DNA of 64,000 nt from Vibrio sp. NTOU-M3 (GTDB lineage: Bacteria; Pseudomonadota; Gammaproteobacteria; Enterobacterales; Vibrionaceae). The DNA is taken from contig NZ_CP162100.1 in assembly GCF_040869035.1 (NCBI RefSeq), positions 744,001 to 808,000 of the forward strand, written 5' to 3'. Shown one piece after another: positions 31,295-42,577 of this stretch. The notes under the pieces were generated by a model, which was not told the origin of the DNA, ran no database searches, and worked only from the letters and a program-made list of their open reading frames with translations. Every line of letters starts with the position of its first letter. Positions within the stretch are counted from its first letter, which is position 1. The position numbers were made by a program, and so were the translations under genes.

Positions 31295-32263
31295 TTACTG
31301 TTGGTTCTCTTTTTCAGTAAAGATGCCTGCAAATAGTGCGGTGCTGAGGTAACGTTCACCTGAGCTTGGAAGTATAGTGACAATGGTTTTTCCTTCAAAT
31401 TCAGGTAGTTCAGCAATTCGGTTTGCAGCCACCACAGCAGCACCTGATGAAATGCCAGCTAGAATGCCTTCTTCTTCCATTAGGCGGCGAGCCATCTCGA
31501 TAGCCTCTTCAGAAGTAACGGCTTCAACACGGTCAAGTAGCTCTAAATCGAGGTTGCCAGGGATGAAACCAGCGCCAATACCTTGAATTTTGTGTGGTGC
31601 AGGTTGGATTTCATCGCCAGCAAGCGCTTGTGCAATCACTGGTGATTCAGCTGGTTCTACCGCTACTGAAACAATATTTTTGCCTTTTTCGCCCTTAATG
31701 TAACGGCTTGTACCTGTGATAGTGCCGCCAGTACCAACACCTGCGACGAATACATCGATTTCGCCATCAGTGGCATCCCAAATTTCTGGACCAGTGGTCT
31801 TTTCGTGAATTTCTGGGTTAGCAGGGTTGTTGAACTGTTGTAGAAGAAGGTATTTCTCAGGGTTGCTGGCTACAATTTCTTCTGCTTTTGCAATTGCACC
31901 TTTCATACCTTTCGCCGCTTCTGTTAACTCTAGATTTGCACCTAGTGCTTTAAGAAGCTTACGACGCTCAAGGCTCATAGATTCTGGCATAGTCAGTGTG
32001 AGCTTATAACCACGAGCGGCTGCTACGAATGCAAGTGCGATACCTGTATTACCACTGGTTGGCTCAACTAGTTCAACGCCAGCTTTTAGTGTGCCTGCTT
32101 TTTCTGCTTCCCAAATCATGTTGGCGCCGATACGGCATTTAACACTGAAGCTTGGGTTACGCGCTTCTATTTTGGCTAAAACTTTGCCCTTGCTTACTTT
32201 ATTTAGGCGAACTAGAGGTGTATTACCGATGGTAAGTGAGTTGTCTTCGTAGATCTTGCTCAT
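31295..32263 (-). CDS. cysK: cysteine synthase A
   Basis: A 322-residue PLP enzyme (O-acetylserine sulfhydrylase) that makes cysteine from O-acetylserine and sulfide. The PLP lysine is in [16 protein letters not shown], the substrate loop is [15 protein letters not shown], and the phosphate-binding loop is [15 protein letters not shown]. It resembles CysK more than CysM by length and by the SFSVK motif. It stands next to the sulfate permease-like gene cysZ, as in E. coli. Confidence 0.97.
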   Translation of the reverse strand: MSKIYEDNSLTIGNTPLVRLNKVSKGKVLAKIEARNPSFSVKCRIGANMIWEAEKAGTLKAGVELVEPTSGNTGIALAFVAAARGYKLTLTMPESMSLERRKLLKALGANLELTEAAKGMKGAIAKAEEIVASNPEKYLLLQQFNNPANPEIHEKTTGPEIWDATDGEIDVFVAGVGTGGTITGTSRYIKGEKGKNIVSVAVEPAESPVIAQALAGDEIQPAPHKIQGIGAGFIPGNLDLELLDRVEAVTSEEAIEMARRLMEEEGILAGISSGAAVVAANRIAELPEFEGKTIVTILPSSGERYLSTALFAGIFTEKENQQ

Positions 32264-32371
32264 AGTGATGTTCCTTCATTACACGTTTTGTGAATACGAA
32301 TAGAAGAATATTAGCTGATAAAAAAAGGGAAAAGGATTAAAAAGTTATATCTTATTAGAGGAAAGTGCTAA

Positions 32372-32407
32372 ATGCGGTTAGCCTCTCTTATTGTGAGCTA
32401 ACCGCAT
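32372..32407 (-). terminator. cysZ 3' hairpin, probable terminator
   Basis: ATGCGGTTAGC/GCTAACCGCAT, an 11-bp perfect stem with a 14-nt loop just after the cysZ stop. Only TTTAGC follows, so termination may be incomplete or Rho-assisted. Confidence 0.55.
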
Positions 32408-32413
32408 CCGATG

Positions 32414-33160
32414 TTAGCGCTGGTGTTGCTTAAATTCTGCTACCCACATTGCCGTTGCCCCACATACGGCAACTGGCATCACAAATAGGTTGAGAATTGG
32501 GATTGTGGTGAAAATAGAAACCAAGGCACCGAAAGAATAAGCTTTCCCTTGTTTTTGTTTCAAATTGTTTCTCATTTCGTTAAAGCCGATCTTATGGTTG
32601 TCGAAAGGATAGTCACAGTATTGAATCGCAAGTATCCATGCGGTAAAGGCAAACCATAAGAATGGTCCAAGTGTTTGACCTAGTGCAGGGATCAACAACA
32701 AGATAAAGAGCCCTATGGCTTTAGGAAGAACATAAACCAGTTTGCGCCATTCCCTACCTAAGATACGAGGTGTATCTTTTAGGGTATCCAGCAAACCATC
32801 ATCATTAATTGAACGGCCTGTTAGTTTTATTTCTACCTTTTCAGCAAGCAGCCCATTAAAAGGAGCGGCTATAAAATTAGCCAATGTGCTGAAGAAGTAT
32901 GAGAATGTCGCAAGAATAGTCAATACCAATAAAGGCCACAGCACATAACTGAGCCAAGACAGAAACTCGGGAATTTGACCAATGAGTTGCTCAATCCATC
33001 CGTTTAGGTGTGAAAAAAGGTAAAAGAGCGCTCCACCAACCAATACGATATTAGTTAGCAGTGGCATCATAACAAACCGGCGAATGCCCGGTGAAAGAGC
33101 GAGTTCGATGCCTTGGAAGAAATAACCAAACCCCGAACGTCGGTAAACGGATGTATTCAT
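32414..33160 (-). CDS. cysZ: sulfate transporter CysZ
   Basis: A 248-residue inner-membrane protein of the CysZ family, a high-affinity sulfate uptake protein feeding cysteine synthesis. Conserved blocks are [37 protein letters not shown] and [17 protein letters not shown]. It has about four to six hydrophobic segments. The neighbours cysK (downstream) and zipA (divergent) are as in E. coli. Confidence 0.96.
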   Translation of the reverse strand: MNTSVYRRSGFGYFFQGIELALSPGIRRFVMMPLLTNIVLVGGALFYLFSHLNGWIEQLIGQIPEFLSWLSYVLWPLLVLTILATFSYFFSTLANFIAAPFNGLLAEKVEIKLTGRSINDDGLLDTLKDTPRILGREWRKLVYVLPKAIGLFILLLIPALGQTLGPFLWFAFTAWILAIQYCDYPFDNHKIGFNEMRNNLKQKQGKAYSFGALVSIFTTIPILNLFVMPVAVCGATAMWVAEFKQHQR

Positions 33161-33373
33161 ATTGCTAAATCTATGTGTGAATTTGGGTTGATTTCTATCT
33201 TACAAGAAAAAAAGCGTGTTCAAAATCACAACATACTAGGAACTTCTAACATTAAGTTGTTCTAATTACGTACTTAGTTTTGGTAAAGTAACTTAATCGT
33301 CGGCTAAACAAGTTCACTTATTAACAGCTGAAGTTTTGCCATTACATCATATTTGAGCAACTGAGAGCATAAA

Positions 33374-34252
33374 ATGCAGGAATTGCGATTCGTACTCATC
33401 ATCGTTGGTGCATTAGCTATTGCAGCACTGCTATTCCATGGACTATGGACAAGCAAAAAAGAAGGAAAAGCCAAGTTTGGTGATAAACCACTCGGAAAGC
33501 TAAATTCCGAAAGTGAAGGTGAGCAAGACAGTGCGCCCGAACGTAGTTTCGCACCAGAAGATGATTTCGAAATCATTCGTAAAGAGCGAAAAGAGCCGGA
33601 ATTTGTCGCAAACCATGATCCTCTGGATCCATTGGCTGACAATTATCAAGAAGAAGCAGAGTCATCAGAGAAAGAACTGTCGGTTTCAGTCAGCGATGAA
33701 AAAGAAGAAATCCCTTCGATTGAAGCGAGTCGTGATGAAGATGTCTTTGCTGAGCCAATAGAAACACCTGTGGCGAGCAAGACTGCTTCAGCAGAGCCTG
33801 AAGAAGTGAGTGAGCCGGAATCAGAACCTAAAATGGACGTCATCGTACTGAATGTACATTGCTCTGGTGAAGATGCATTTGTCGGTACTAAGCTATTTGA
33901 TAGTATGCAGCAAAATGGCTTGCTCTATGGTGAAATGGACATCTTCCACCGTCATGCAGATATGTCTGGAACGGGTAAAATCTTATTCAGTGTGGCCAAT
34001 ATGATGCAGCCGGGGACACTCAAACATGATGATCCTGCTGATTTTACAACCAAAGGCATTTCCTTCTTCATGACGTTGCCTTGTTTCGGTGACCCAGAAC
34101 AAAACTTTAAGTTAATGCTAAAAACCGCCCAGCAAATTGCAGATGACATGGGGGCGAATGTTTTGGATGATGCCCGTAACCTGATGACTCCAAACCGTCT
34201 TGATGCGTACCGAGCTCAAATTCAAAAATTCAAGGCGGCGCAGAAAGCCTAA
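33374..34252 (+). CDS. zipA: cell division protein ZipA
   Basis: A 292-residue essential divisome protein that tethers FtsZ to the membrane. It has an N-out membrane anchor at residues 4-24 ([20 protein letters not shown]), a long acidic, disordered linker (residues 30-150, rich in E, S and D), and a C-terminal FtsZ-binding domain starting at [18 protein letters not shown] and including [19 protein letters not shown]. It is followed by a terminator and then ligA. Confidence 0.95.
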   Translation: MQELRFVLIIVGALAIAALLFHGLWTSKKEGKAKFGDKPLGKLNSESEGEQDSAPERSFAPEDDFEIIRKERKEPEFVANHDPLDPLADNYQEEAESSEKELSVSVSDEKEEIPSIEASRDEDVFAEPIETPVASKTASAEPEEVSEPESEPKMDVIVLNVHCSGEDAFVGTKLFDSMQQNGLLYGEMDIFHRHADMSGTGKILFSVANMMQPGTLKHDDPADFTTKGISFFMTLPCFGDPEQNFKLMLKTAQQIADDMGANVLDDARNLMTPNRLDAYRAQIQKFKAAQKA

Positions 34253-34264
34253 ATCACAAACGAA

Positions 34265-34292
34265 AAATAGGCTCCTTTTAAGGAGCCTATTT
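34265..34292 (+). terminator. zipA terminator
   Basis: AAATAGGCTCCTT/AAGGAGCCTATTT followed by GTTATTTG, 12 bp after the zipA stop. Confidence 0.8.
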
Positions 34293-34359
34293 GTTATTTG
34301 AGGCTGGCTATTGCGGATAAGCGCCCAGCTGTTCATACTCCTCCAAATAAGCTAGATAG

Positions 34360-36390
<2,031 letters not shown>

Positions 36391-36422
36391 AAAAACTTCT
36401 AAATATCGTTCATAAAAAATAA

Positions 36423-36458
36423 TAAAACCCCGATATCGCAAGGTATTGGGGTTTTATT
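36423..36458 (+). terminator. ligA terminator
   Basis: AAAACCCCGATATC and GGTATTGGGGTTTT form a stem with one G-T pair, followed by ATTTTTG. Confidence 0.85.
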
Positions 36459-36911
36459 TTTGAGAAAAATAAAGTGTCACAAATTTAACTATTAAAGAGA
36501 ATTACTAGTTTCAGTGACTCTGATCTCTAATTTAAACAATCGATTGCATTGAAAGGTTAAATGCGACCCGGTTCAATATTATCGTGGATGTTAATTTTTT
36601 AAGTTATTGTTTTTAATGTTATTTAACTTAACCTTGCCAAGTTCAGTAGATAAATAAGATCTTGATCACTAACTTGATAAAAATTTGTAGCGGCTCATAT
36701 TTTTTTATTTAGAAATTAAGTTCTCATTGATGTTTTTTGATGCAAAGTTAGTCTAATACCCATGGATACACGGTGTGTATGCAGGAAATAGAAAGTCGAA
36801 AATTAAATGACTAATTGAGATTTTCAACATAGGAAATGCGTTCTCCCTTCGGCGGCCAACTAAAGGCGAGAAACAAATAAAACAGCTATATCCATTTTTA
36901 GGAGTTTTTCC
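36459..36911 (+). promoter_or_regulatory. long AT-rich upstream region of the OprD-type porin
   Basis: About 450 bp with no gene. Most of it is strongly AT-rich, which suggests a complex, possibly H-NS- or CRP-influenced promoter; I find no convincing -35/-10 pair or full CRP site. Near the porin start, positions 36840-36874 can fold into a bulged hairpin (GTT-CTC-CCTT pairing with AAGG-GAG-AAC). A good AGGAG Shine-Dalgarno sequence precedes the start codon. Confidence 0.4.
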
Positions 36912-38300
36912 ATGGACAAATTTTTTAAAGTATCTGCTCTGACTGCAGCGATGGTAGGTGCTCTAGCGGCAATGCCAGCAACTGCTTCTACTGAGTCAGC
37001 GGCAGGTGATCAATATGTTGAGAAAGTTAATGAGTTTATGCAAGGTTCATCTCTGAACGCGATGGCTGTTGTTGATACTCGTTCTCGTACTCGTAACCGT
37101 GGTAAAGACGGTGACGAAGTATGGAGCCGCTTAAACTATTCAAGCTACAACCTAATTGTTGATTTCACGTCTGGTTATCACGATGATTGGTTAGGTGCAG
37201 ATCTTGCGGGTTACTACTCAGGTGACCTATACAATGACAGCCAACAAGATGGTGACGGTCGTTACTTATGTAATGAAATTTCTACTTGTGTTGAGCAAGA
37301 TTGGGGTGCTGGTGATGCTCAACAGCTAAAAATGTACAAGGCAGCTCTTAAGTTTAAGTTAGGTGAAAAAGTTGATGCTCGTTTGGGTATGCTTCAGTCT
37401 AACGGTAATGGCGCATTGGGTAACGTATGGAGCTTTGTACCTGGAACATACCGTGGTTTAGAAGTTAATGCTGACCTATCTGGCCACAAATTTACGTACT
37501 TTGCAGCTGACCAATTTACAGCACCATGGTTATTGCATGAAGATGATTATGCACCTTCACTATGGTCTGATACATCTTGGAGCTCAATTCATTCTATTGG
37601 CTTGAATGGTGGTTTCGGACAACTAAATTACCAAGTAGGCCTGTCTACCGCATTGGATGTAAGCTACGCATCTGATATTGACTGGGGCGCTGGTCAAGTA
37701 AATGCATACACTGACAAAGATGACAACACTTCGTACAAGGTTTATGCGAAGTATGCGTTTAATGACACAACTTCTTTAGCATTTGATTTCTATGGTACGG
37801 ATGATGATGCGAAATACGATGGCCTTGGTTACCTAACTGGTCTAGCTTTTGCTAAATCTTTTGGTAAGGTGTCTTGGAACTCTGAATTACGTTATGCTGA
37901 CTCAGACAATGGAACTGAAGTTGTTCCTCGTACTATTTACACTTACGGCATGACGAATGGTAACTGGTCTCAGTGGTGGGATGCCCTATCTGATTGGAAC
38001 CAAGCAGGCGAGCTTTCTTGGTACAACCGAGTGTCTTTCAATCAAGGCAATGGTTGGAATTACTACGTAGGTGTCGGTTACGGTACTGGTGCTGATGAAG
38101 ATAACTCAGCATACGAGAGTGAATTTGCTGTAAATGGTACCGTCTCTTACTCTCTACAATCTGGTTCTCTAAAAGGCGCAACAGTTCGACTACACGGTAC
38201 TTACCTAGTTCGTGATGAATTTGTCGACCAATCTACAGCTGGTGGATTTGATGAGACAGACCTACGTCTACAAGTGATTATTCCTTATAGCTTTCACTAA
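36912..38300 (+). CDS. OprD-family outer-membrane porin
   Basis: A 462-residue outer-membrane beta-barrel. The signal peptide is MDKFFKVSALTAAMVGALAA, cut after ATA. The barrel has alternating amphipathic strands, the OprD-type landmarks VVDTRSRTRNRGKD near the start (compare the RDRTRADF region of the second porin at 58224), WSFVPGTYRGLEVNADL and a C-terminal aromatic residue pattern ending in IIPYSFH. It stands just after ligA, which in V. cholerae is the place of VC0972, proposed to be a chitoporin; the chitin link here is inference only. It shares family with, but is clearly diverged from, the porin at 58224. Confidence 0.85.
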   Translation: MDKFFKVSALTAAMVGALAAMPATASTESAAGDQYVEKVNEFMQGSSLNAMAVVDTRSRTRNRGKDGDEVWSRLNYSSYNLIVDFTSGYHDDWLGADLAGYYSGDLYNDSQQDGDGRYLCNEISTCVEQDWGAGDAQQLKMYKAALKFKLGEKVDARLGMLQSNGNGALGNVWSFVPGTYRGLEVNADLSGHKFTYFAADQFTAPWLLHEDDYAPSLWSDTSWSSIHSIGLNGGFGQLNYQVGLSTALDVSYASDIDWGAGQVNAYTDKDDNTSYKVYAKYAFNDTTSLAFDFYGTDDDAKYDGLGYLTGLAFAKSFGKVSWNSELRYADSDNGTEVVPRTIYTYGMTNGNWSQWWDALSDWNQAGELSWYNRVSFNQGNGWNYYVGVGYGTGADEDNSAYESEFAVNGTVSYSLQSGSLKGATVRLHGTYLVRDEFVDQSTAGGFDETDLRLQVIIPYSFH

Positions 38301-38306
38301 GTAGTT

Positions 38307-38340
38307 ATTAAAAAGCCCATGCATTGTGCATGGGCTTTTT
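38307..38340. terminator. bidirectional terminator between porin and small peptide gene
   Basis: AAAAAGCCCATGCA/TGCATGGGCTTTTT with a 3-nt loop. It serves the porin on the plus strand and the small gene at 38341-38514 on the minus strand. Confidence 0.88.
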
Positions 38341-38514
38341 TTATTTTTCTTTACCGCTTAAAATCATACAGTAGTCCTTTGGTATCATCTGCACATTACC
38401 ATTCGGTAATTCACATTTAACCTCCGGTCCCATGCTTCTACCACCTTGAGCACTAGCAAAAACCGCACTTGCAGTAGTCAACCCCAGTATTAATATGAAA
38501 AATAGTTTTTTCAT
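38341..38514 (-). CDS. 57-residue secreted peptide of unknown function
   Basis: A short reading frame begins with MKKLFFILILGLTTASAVFA, a textbook Sec signal peptide. The mature part of about 37 residues (starting SAQGGRSMGPEV) has two cysteines (VKCELPNGN and KDYCMILSG) that could form one disulfide. It is preceded by AAGGAGAGC at ideal spacing and ends against a strong shared terminator. It is not recognised as a member of any family I can name. The location between two outer-membrane/envelope loci suggests a periplasmic role, but nothing in it shows a function. Confidence 0.72.
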   Translation of the reverse strand: MKKLFFILILGLTTASAVFASAQGGRSMGPEVKCELPNGNVQMIPKDYCMILSGKEK

Positions 38515-38711
38515 AAAGCTCTCCTTAGAAGCCTTTCTATTTATAAATGATTATTAAAATCCAGACTGGTATACAACTTTAAGTATGTTTACAGCTAGAG
38601 AAAGATCAAAAAAAAATAGTACTTTTAAAATTTTCGTATAAAAATAAGTAGGTAAATATACAAAGCTTGATCAGTAAGGCATTGAATCTATCTATAGACT
38701 TGTTCGATATT

Positions 38712-38863
38712 TATAATCGAGATGATGGTCTGAAGAGGATCTCGGTTACTTAATTCTAGAACCTAAGTATTTATCTATTTGAAAAAGATTAAGTTGTACA
38801 GTACGACGTGTAGAATCAGGATGTGAAGGAGGGATATAAGCCACTTTCCCTCCTTATTATTTT
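38712..38863 (+). ncRNA. candidate small RNA ended by an orphan terminator
   Basis: There is no plus-strand gene between 38343 and 40000, yet 38826-38863 is a good plus-strand terminator (AAGGAGGGA/TCCCTCCTT, 9-bp stem, then TTATTATTTT). On the minus strand the same hairpin lacks a T-run. Upstream lie TATAAT (38712-38717), a small stem CGAGAT/ATCTCG (38718-38723/38739-38744), and a near-palindrome GTTGTAC-a-GTACGAC (38793-38807). The -35 region is poor. Length would be about 140 nt. The evidence is structural only. Confidence 0.35.
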
Positions 38864-38868
38864 GATAT

Positions 38869-39324
38869 TTATTTTTTATATTGCTCTATTTTTAATACGA
38901 TCCCTTCCACATCTACAACCTTTATTGTGCTGTGCGCAGCGATCTCTTCCTCAGAAACAGCTGACCAAGTCGTATCTCCCACCTTTATGCGATTTGTACC
39001 GATAGTAATATCGTGTTCGACAGTGATGATCTTTCCTATTAGCTGCTTGTGTTTTTGATTTAGCGTCCGATTATCATCACTTTGTTTGTCTGATTGGCTT
39101 TGCTTTCGCCACCATAACCAAGTGGTAATAAGGGAAAATGTAGCAAAACTTACCCATTGCAACTGCCAGCTAATGGGTAAGACGGTTAAGAGTAAACCGA
39201 CAAGTATTGCAGAGATCCCTAACCATAATAAATAGCCAGCGGTCCCTAATAACTCACTGGCTAACAATATTAAACCGAATGCTAGCCAATGCCAGTGGTT
39301 GAGTGAATTGAGTAGCTCTATCAA
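38869..39324 (-). CDS. NfeD family membrane protein
   Basis: A 151-residue protein with two to three N-terminal membrane segments (to about residue 70) followed by an OB-fold domain (IIGKIITVEHDITIGTNRIKVGDTTWSAVS). It corresponds to E. coli YbbK (NfeD1b type), the partner that is nearly always adjacent to an SPFH protein. The stop codon of its upstream partner gene is 9 bp away. The pair is thought to organise membrane microdomains. Confidence 0.9.
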   Translation of the reverse strand: MIELLNSLNHWHWLAFGLILLASELLGTAGYLLWLGISAILVGLLLTVLPISWQLQWVSFATFSLITTWLWWRKQSQSDKQSDDNRTLNQKHKQLIGKIITVEHDITIGTNRIKVGDTTWSAVSEEEIAAHSTIKVVDVEGIVLKIEQYKK

Positions 39325-39333
39325 AGCGGATCC

Positions 39334-40257
39334 TTACGATTTATCAGAAGGTTGGTGTTTAAACATTTCTGCAATACCTGCGACAGAGCCCATGAGACCA
39401 GATGCTTCTAAAGGTAGCATGATGATTTTCCCATTTTCAGCTTGTCCAATAGTCTTGAGCGCTTCAGTATACCCTTGGGCGATAAAGTAGTTTACTGCCT
39501 GCATGTCACCTTTCGCGATGGCTTCCGATACCATAGTGGTGGCTTTCGCTTCTGCTTCCGCTGCTCGTTCACGAGCTTCGGCTTGGAGAATCGCAGCTTG
39601 TTTATCACCTTCTGCTTTCAGTATTTCAGACTGTTTGTGGCCTTCGGCTTTTAGAATTTCCGCTTGGCGGATCCCTTCGGCTTCTAACACTTCAGCACGT
39701 TTATTACGTTCTGCTTTCATTTGCGCATTCATCGCTGCAGTTAAGTCTGAAGGTGGTTGAACATCCTTAATTTCGATACGAGTGACTTTAACACCCCAAG
39801 GGTTAGTTGCTTCATCGACAATGGACAGCAATTTAGTGTTGATCATATCTCGCTGGCTGAGCATTTCATCAAGTTCCATTGAGCCCAAAACTGTTCGAAT
39901 ATTGGTCAGTGTTAGATTACGAATCGCATGCTCAAGATCATTTACTTCATACGCGGCTTGAGCGGCATCAATAACTTGTACAAAACAAACAGCATCAATG
40001 GTGACATTCGCATTATCTTTTGAAATAACTTCCTGAGCGGGGATATCAAGGACTCGCTCCATCATATTGATTTTAAGGCCAATACGATCGATGAAAGGAA
40101 TGATTAGGTTGAGGCCCGGTTTTAAAGTATGGGTGTAACGACCAAAGCGCTCTACAGTCCAATTGTTGCCTTGGGGGACGGTTTTAATTCCTGCAATTAC
40201 CACTGCAATTGCCACAAAAACTAAGACACCTATGGTGATCAGCGAGTCAATAGCCAT
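39334..40257 (-). CDS. qmcA: SPFH/Band 7 membrane protein QmcA
   Basis: A 307-residue stomatin-like protein. It has an N-terminal hydrophobic anchor ([19 protein letters not shown]), the SPFH domain ([20 protein letters not shown] to about residue 180), and a helical region built on an 11-residue repeat ([33 protein letters not shown]) typical of flotillin/stomatin coiled coils. It forms a two-gene unit with nfeD, as with E. coli qmcA-ybbK. Confidence 0.93.
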   Translation of the reverse strand: MAIDSLITIGVLVFVAIAVVIAGIKTVPQGNNWTVERFGRYTHTLKPGLNLIIPFIDRIGLKINMMERVLDIPAQEVISKDNANVTIDAVCFVQVIDAAQAAYEVNDLEHAIRNLTLTNIRTVLGSMELDEMLSQRDMINTKLLSIVDEATNPWGVKVTRIEIKDVQPPSDLTAAMNAQMKAERNKRAEVLEAEGIRQAEILKAEGHKQSEILKAEGDKQAAILQAEARERAAEAEAKATTMVSEAIAKGDMQAVNYFIAQGYTEALKTIGQAENGKIIMLPLEASGLMGSVAGIAEMFKHQPSDKS

Positions 40258-40395
40258 GACGATATGTCCTTATTTAATTTATTTATATCAATTGGTTAAT
40301 TAAGACACATCTTAGGTAATAAAACTGGGAGCAGACAGAAAATTTGGACAAAATATAAGCCGGTTAACCGGCTTATATTTGTATATGTAGAGATG

Positions 40396-41250
40396 TTAGT
40401 ACAACAAGGAATAGAGTTGTCGGCGATAGCTTGCTGCTATTGGGTTACCTTGTCCGAGTGCAGAAAGGATATCCATAAAGGCTTTTTTTACATCCCCTTC
40501 TTGTGCATTAAGATCGGTTTTCAAAAAGCGCCACAGCAGCTCTAGAGCGTCTTCATCACGTTTTACACTATGGTAATTTAATGCCAGTTCAAGGGCTATT
40601 TGAACGTCATTTGGGGTTGCAGTAAGAGCTTGTTCGAGCGATTGGATCTCTGGGCTATCGGCAGCTTGCTTATGAAGTTCTAGCTTGGCAATGAGACCTT
40701 TATAATAATTATCTTGATACTCAAGAGGAATATGTTCTAAAAGCGTTTCTGCATTATCGAATTGCATTGTTTCCAAATAACAATCAGCAAGGGCCAGTTT
40801 TACTTCTGCTTTGTCTTTAAGTGTTTGAGGCAAGCCTTCAAGTTGTGTTAGTGCTTGTTGATGGTTGCCTTGCTGTATTTGTGATAATGCTTCATTCAGG
40901 GTTAACTCATCTTGGCTCGGCAAATGCTTAGCAAGCATTTCCTTGATTGCATCAAGTGACTGCGGTCCACCTAAACCATCAACGGGTTGACCATTTACAA
41001 ATAACGCAATCGTCGGCAAGGCTTGTACACCAAATTGTGCCGCTATCATTTGTTCTTGTTCGCAATTCAGAAGCGCTAAGGTAAAGGCCCCATTAAATTG
41101 TTGAGCGAGCATTTGTAGCTCTGGAATGATTTGCGTGCTTTCTTGACTCATTGATGCCCAAAAATGAATAAGCACAGGGGTCTGCATTGATCCTTCCAAC
41201 ACTTGACGGAAGTTTTGTTCGTTTAACTCGACAATAAATGGTGACTGCAT
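40396..41250 (-). CDS. cnoX: CnoX/YbbN-type chaperedoxin without catalytic cysteines
   Basis: A 284-residue cytosolic protein with an N-terminal thioredoxin fold (residues 1-110) and a C-terminal TPR-like helical domain ending in GNPIAASYRRQLYSLLY. The thioredoxin segment EQMIAAQFGVQALPTIALF keeps the cis-proline. At the active site, where thioredoxin has CGPC and E. coli CnoX has SQHC, this protein reads SQES, so both cysteines are gone. In E. coli CnoX protects substrates by hypochlorite-activated holdase action and by mixed disulfides; here the redox part seems lost. The neighbouring genes are related to the E. coli ybbK-qmcA-ybbN-ybbO set. Confidence 0.9.
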   Translation of the reverse strand: MQSPFIVELNEQNFRQVLEGSMQTPVLIHFWASMSQESTQIIPELQMLAQQFNGAFTLALLNCEQEQMIAAQFGVQALPTIALFVNGQPVDGLGGPQSLDAIKEMLAKHLPSQDELTLNEALSQIQQGNHQQALTQLEGLPQTLKDKAEVKLALADCYLETMQFDNAETLLEHIPLEYQDNYYKGLIAKLELHKQAADSPEIQSLEQALTATPNDVQIALELALNYHSVKRDEDALELLWRFLKTDLNAQEGDVKKAFMDILSALGQGNPIAASYRRQLYSLLY

Positions 41251-41557
41251 TGAGTTATTCCTTGAAATTAGAAGCCGTTAGTATGAGAGGTATGGGCAGA
41301 GAGAGCAAAATTCAAGGCAGAAAGAATAAAGCCACTGCATCGCAGTGGCTTTTGGTGGTGCAAGCAAAGGTGTGTCTAAATCATAAATAGTATTGTCAGC
41401 GCAACACCTACACTAAGCCAGTTCAACTGATTTAACGTCATGTGTGTTTCCAATGTAACGCTTAAAACAGGGATAATTAGCAATCTAACTATCGGAAGTT
41501 TCTAGAGTTGGTTAATTTATCATCGATATGTTACGGAAAAATGACAGTTGCGCCTCT
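41251..41557. other. intergenic region with a minus-strand terminator
   Basis: AAAGCCACTGC/GCAGTGGCTTT at 41326-41353 is a strong hairpin with T-run; it should end transcripts from the short-chain dehydrogenase gene to the right before cnoX. I see no gene in the remaining sequence. Confidence 0.7.
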
Positions 41558-42385
41558 TTATGCCGCTTTGTAGAGAATTTTGTCCAATAGACGCGTTGGT
41601 AATAAGCGTTTAAGTACGGCAAATACTTTTGTTGGCGTTGTTACACGATAGCGAATCTTTGGACGTTTTGCTTCTAGCGCATGAATAACAGGCATGACAC
41701 ATGATGAGGCTGGCAGTACAAAGGCGTTGTTTGATTCTTCTTTTGCCAATCGTTGTATCTGAAGTTGGTACTCCTGACGATGTACGCTGTTTTCCATATT
41801 TATCCAGTGATTAAAGGCGGATAACGCGTTGGCGCGAAATTGAGTTTCGATGGGGCCGGGTTCGAGTAAGCTAATGTGAATATTGCTGCCTTGAAGCTCC
41901 AATCTGAGTGTGTCAGTCCAGCCTTCTAATGCAAACTTAGAAGCATTGTATGCGCCGCGATATTTCATTGCTGCAAAGCCTAACACAGAGCTGTTTTGGA
42001 CAATTCGTCCTTCCCCTTGTTTACGCATGACAGGGAGAAGTTCGCACACTAGCTGATGCCAGCCAAAAAAATTTGTTTCAAACTGGTTTCTTAATGCGAT
42101 GGTAGGAAGATCTTCAATCGCTCCCGGTTGTCCATAGGCTCCGTTATTAAATAGCCCATAGAGCTTGCCTTGTGTTATTGATAGTGTTTCTTGAACCGCT
42201 CGTGAGATGCTTGTTGCATCGTTTAGGTCGAGCTGGATGCAAGTTAAACCTTCTTCGCGCAGGCGCTGAACATCTTCTGGTTTACGGCATGAGGCAATGA
42301 CTTGATATCCTCGCTGTTGTAGATCATGCGCGCAGCGATAACCAATACCGCTCGAACAGCCTGTGATAAGAATGGCTTTTTCCAT
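41558..42385 (-). CDS. SDR-family oxidoreductase (YbbO-like)
   Basis: A 275-residue short-chain dehydrogenase. Cofactor motif TGCSSGIGYRCA, the NNGAYGQPG region of the nucleotide-binding sheet, catalytic Ser in NSSVLGFAAMKYRGAYNASK and the YxxxK pair (YNASK) are all present. By size and by neighbours (qmcA, cnoX) it corresponds to E. coli YbbO, an NADP-dependent aldehyde reductase; the substrate here is not certain. Confidence 0.9.
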   Translation of the reverse strand: MEKAILITGCSSGIGYRCAHDLQQRGYQVIASCRKPEDVQRLREEGLTCIQLDLNDATSISRAVQETLSITQGKLYGLFNNGAYGQPGAIEDLPTIALRNQFETNFFGWHQLVCELLPVMRKQGEGRIVQNSSVLGFAAMKYRGAYNASKFALEGWTDTLRLELQGSNIHISLLEPGPIETQFRANALSAFNHWINMENSVHRQEYQLQIQRLAKEESNNAFVLPASSCVMPVIHALEAKRPKIRYRVTTPTKVFAVLKRLLPTRLLDKILYKAA

Positions 42386-42577
42386 ATATTCCTAAATAAC
42401 CTCAGATGCTTGAATTACCTAAAAGACGTTGAGACTAAGATGGCAGATATTCCCATTACGCGTCAAATAACCTTTGGTAACACCTTATCTTTCTAATCTT
42501 TTATTCAGATTAAGTGGGTGTTTTGCGCTATTTGTTGGCAGTTAACAAAATTAAAGAGTGATGCGCTGGGTAGTGAA

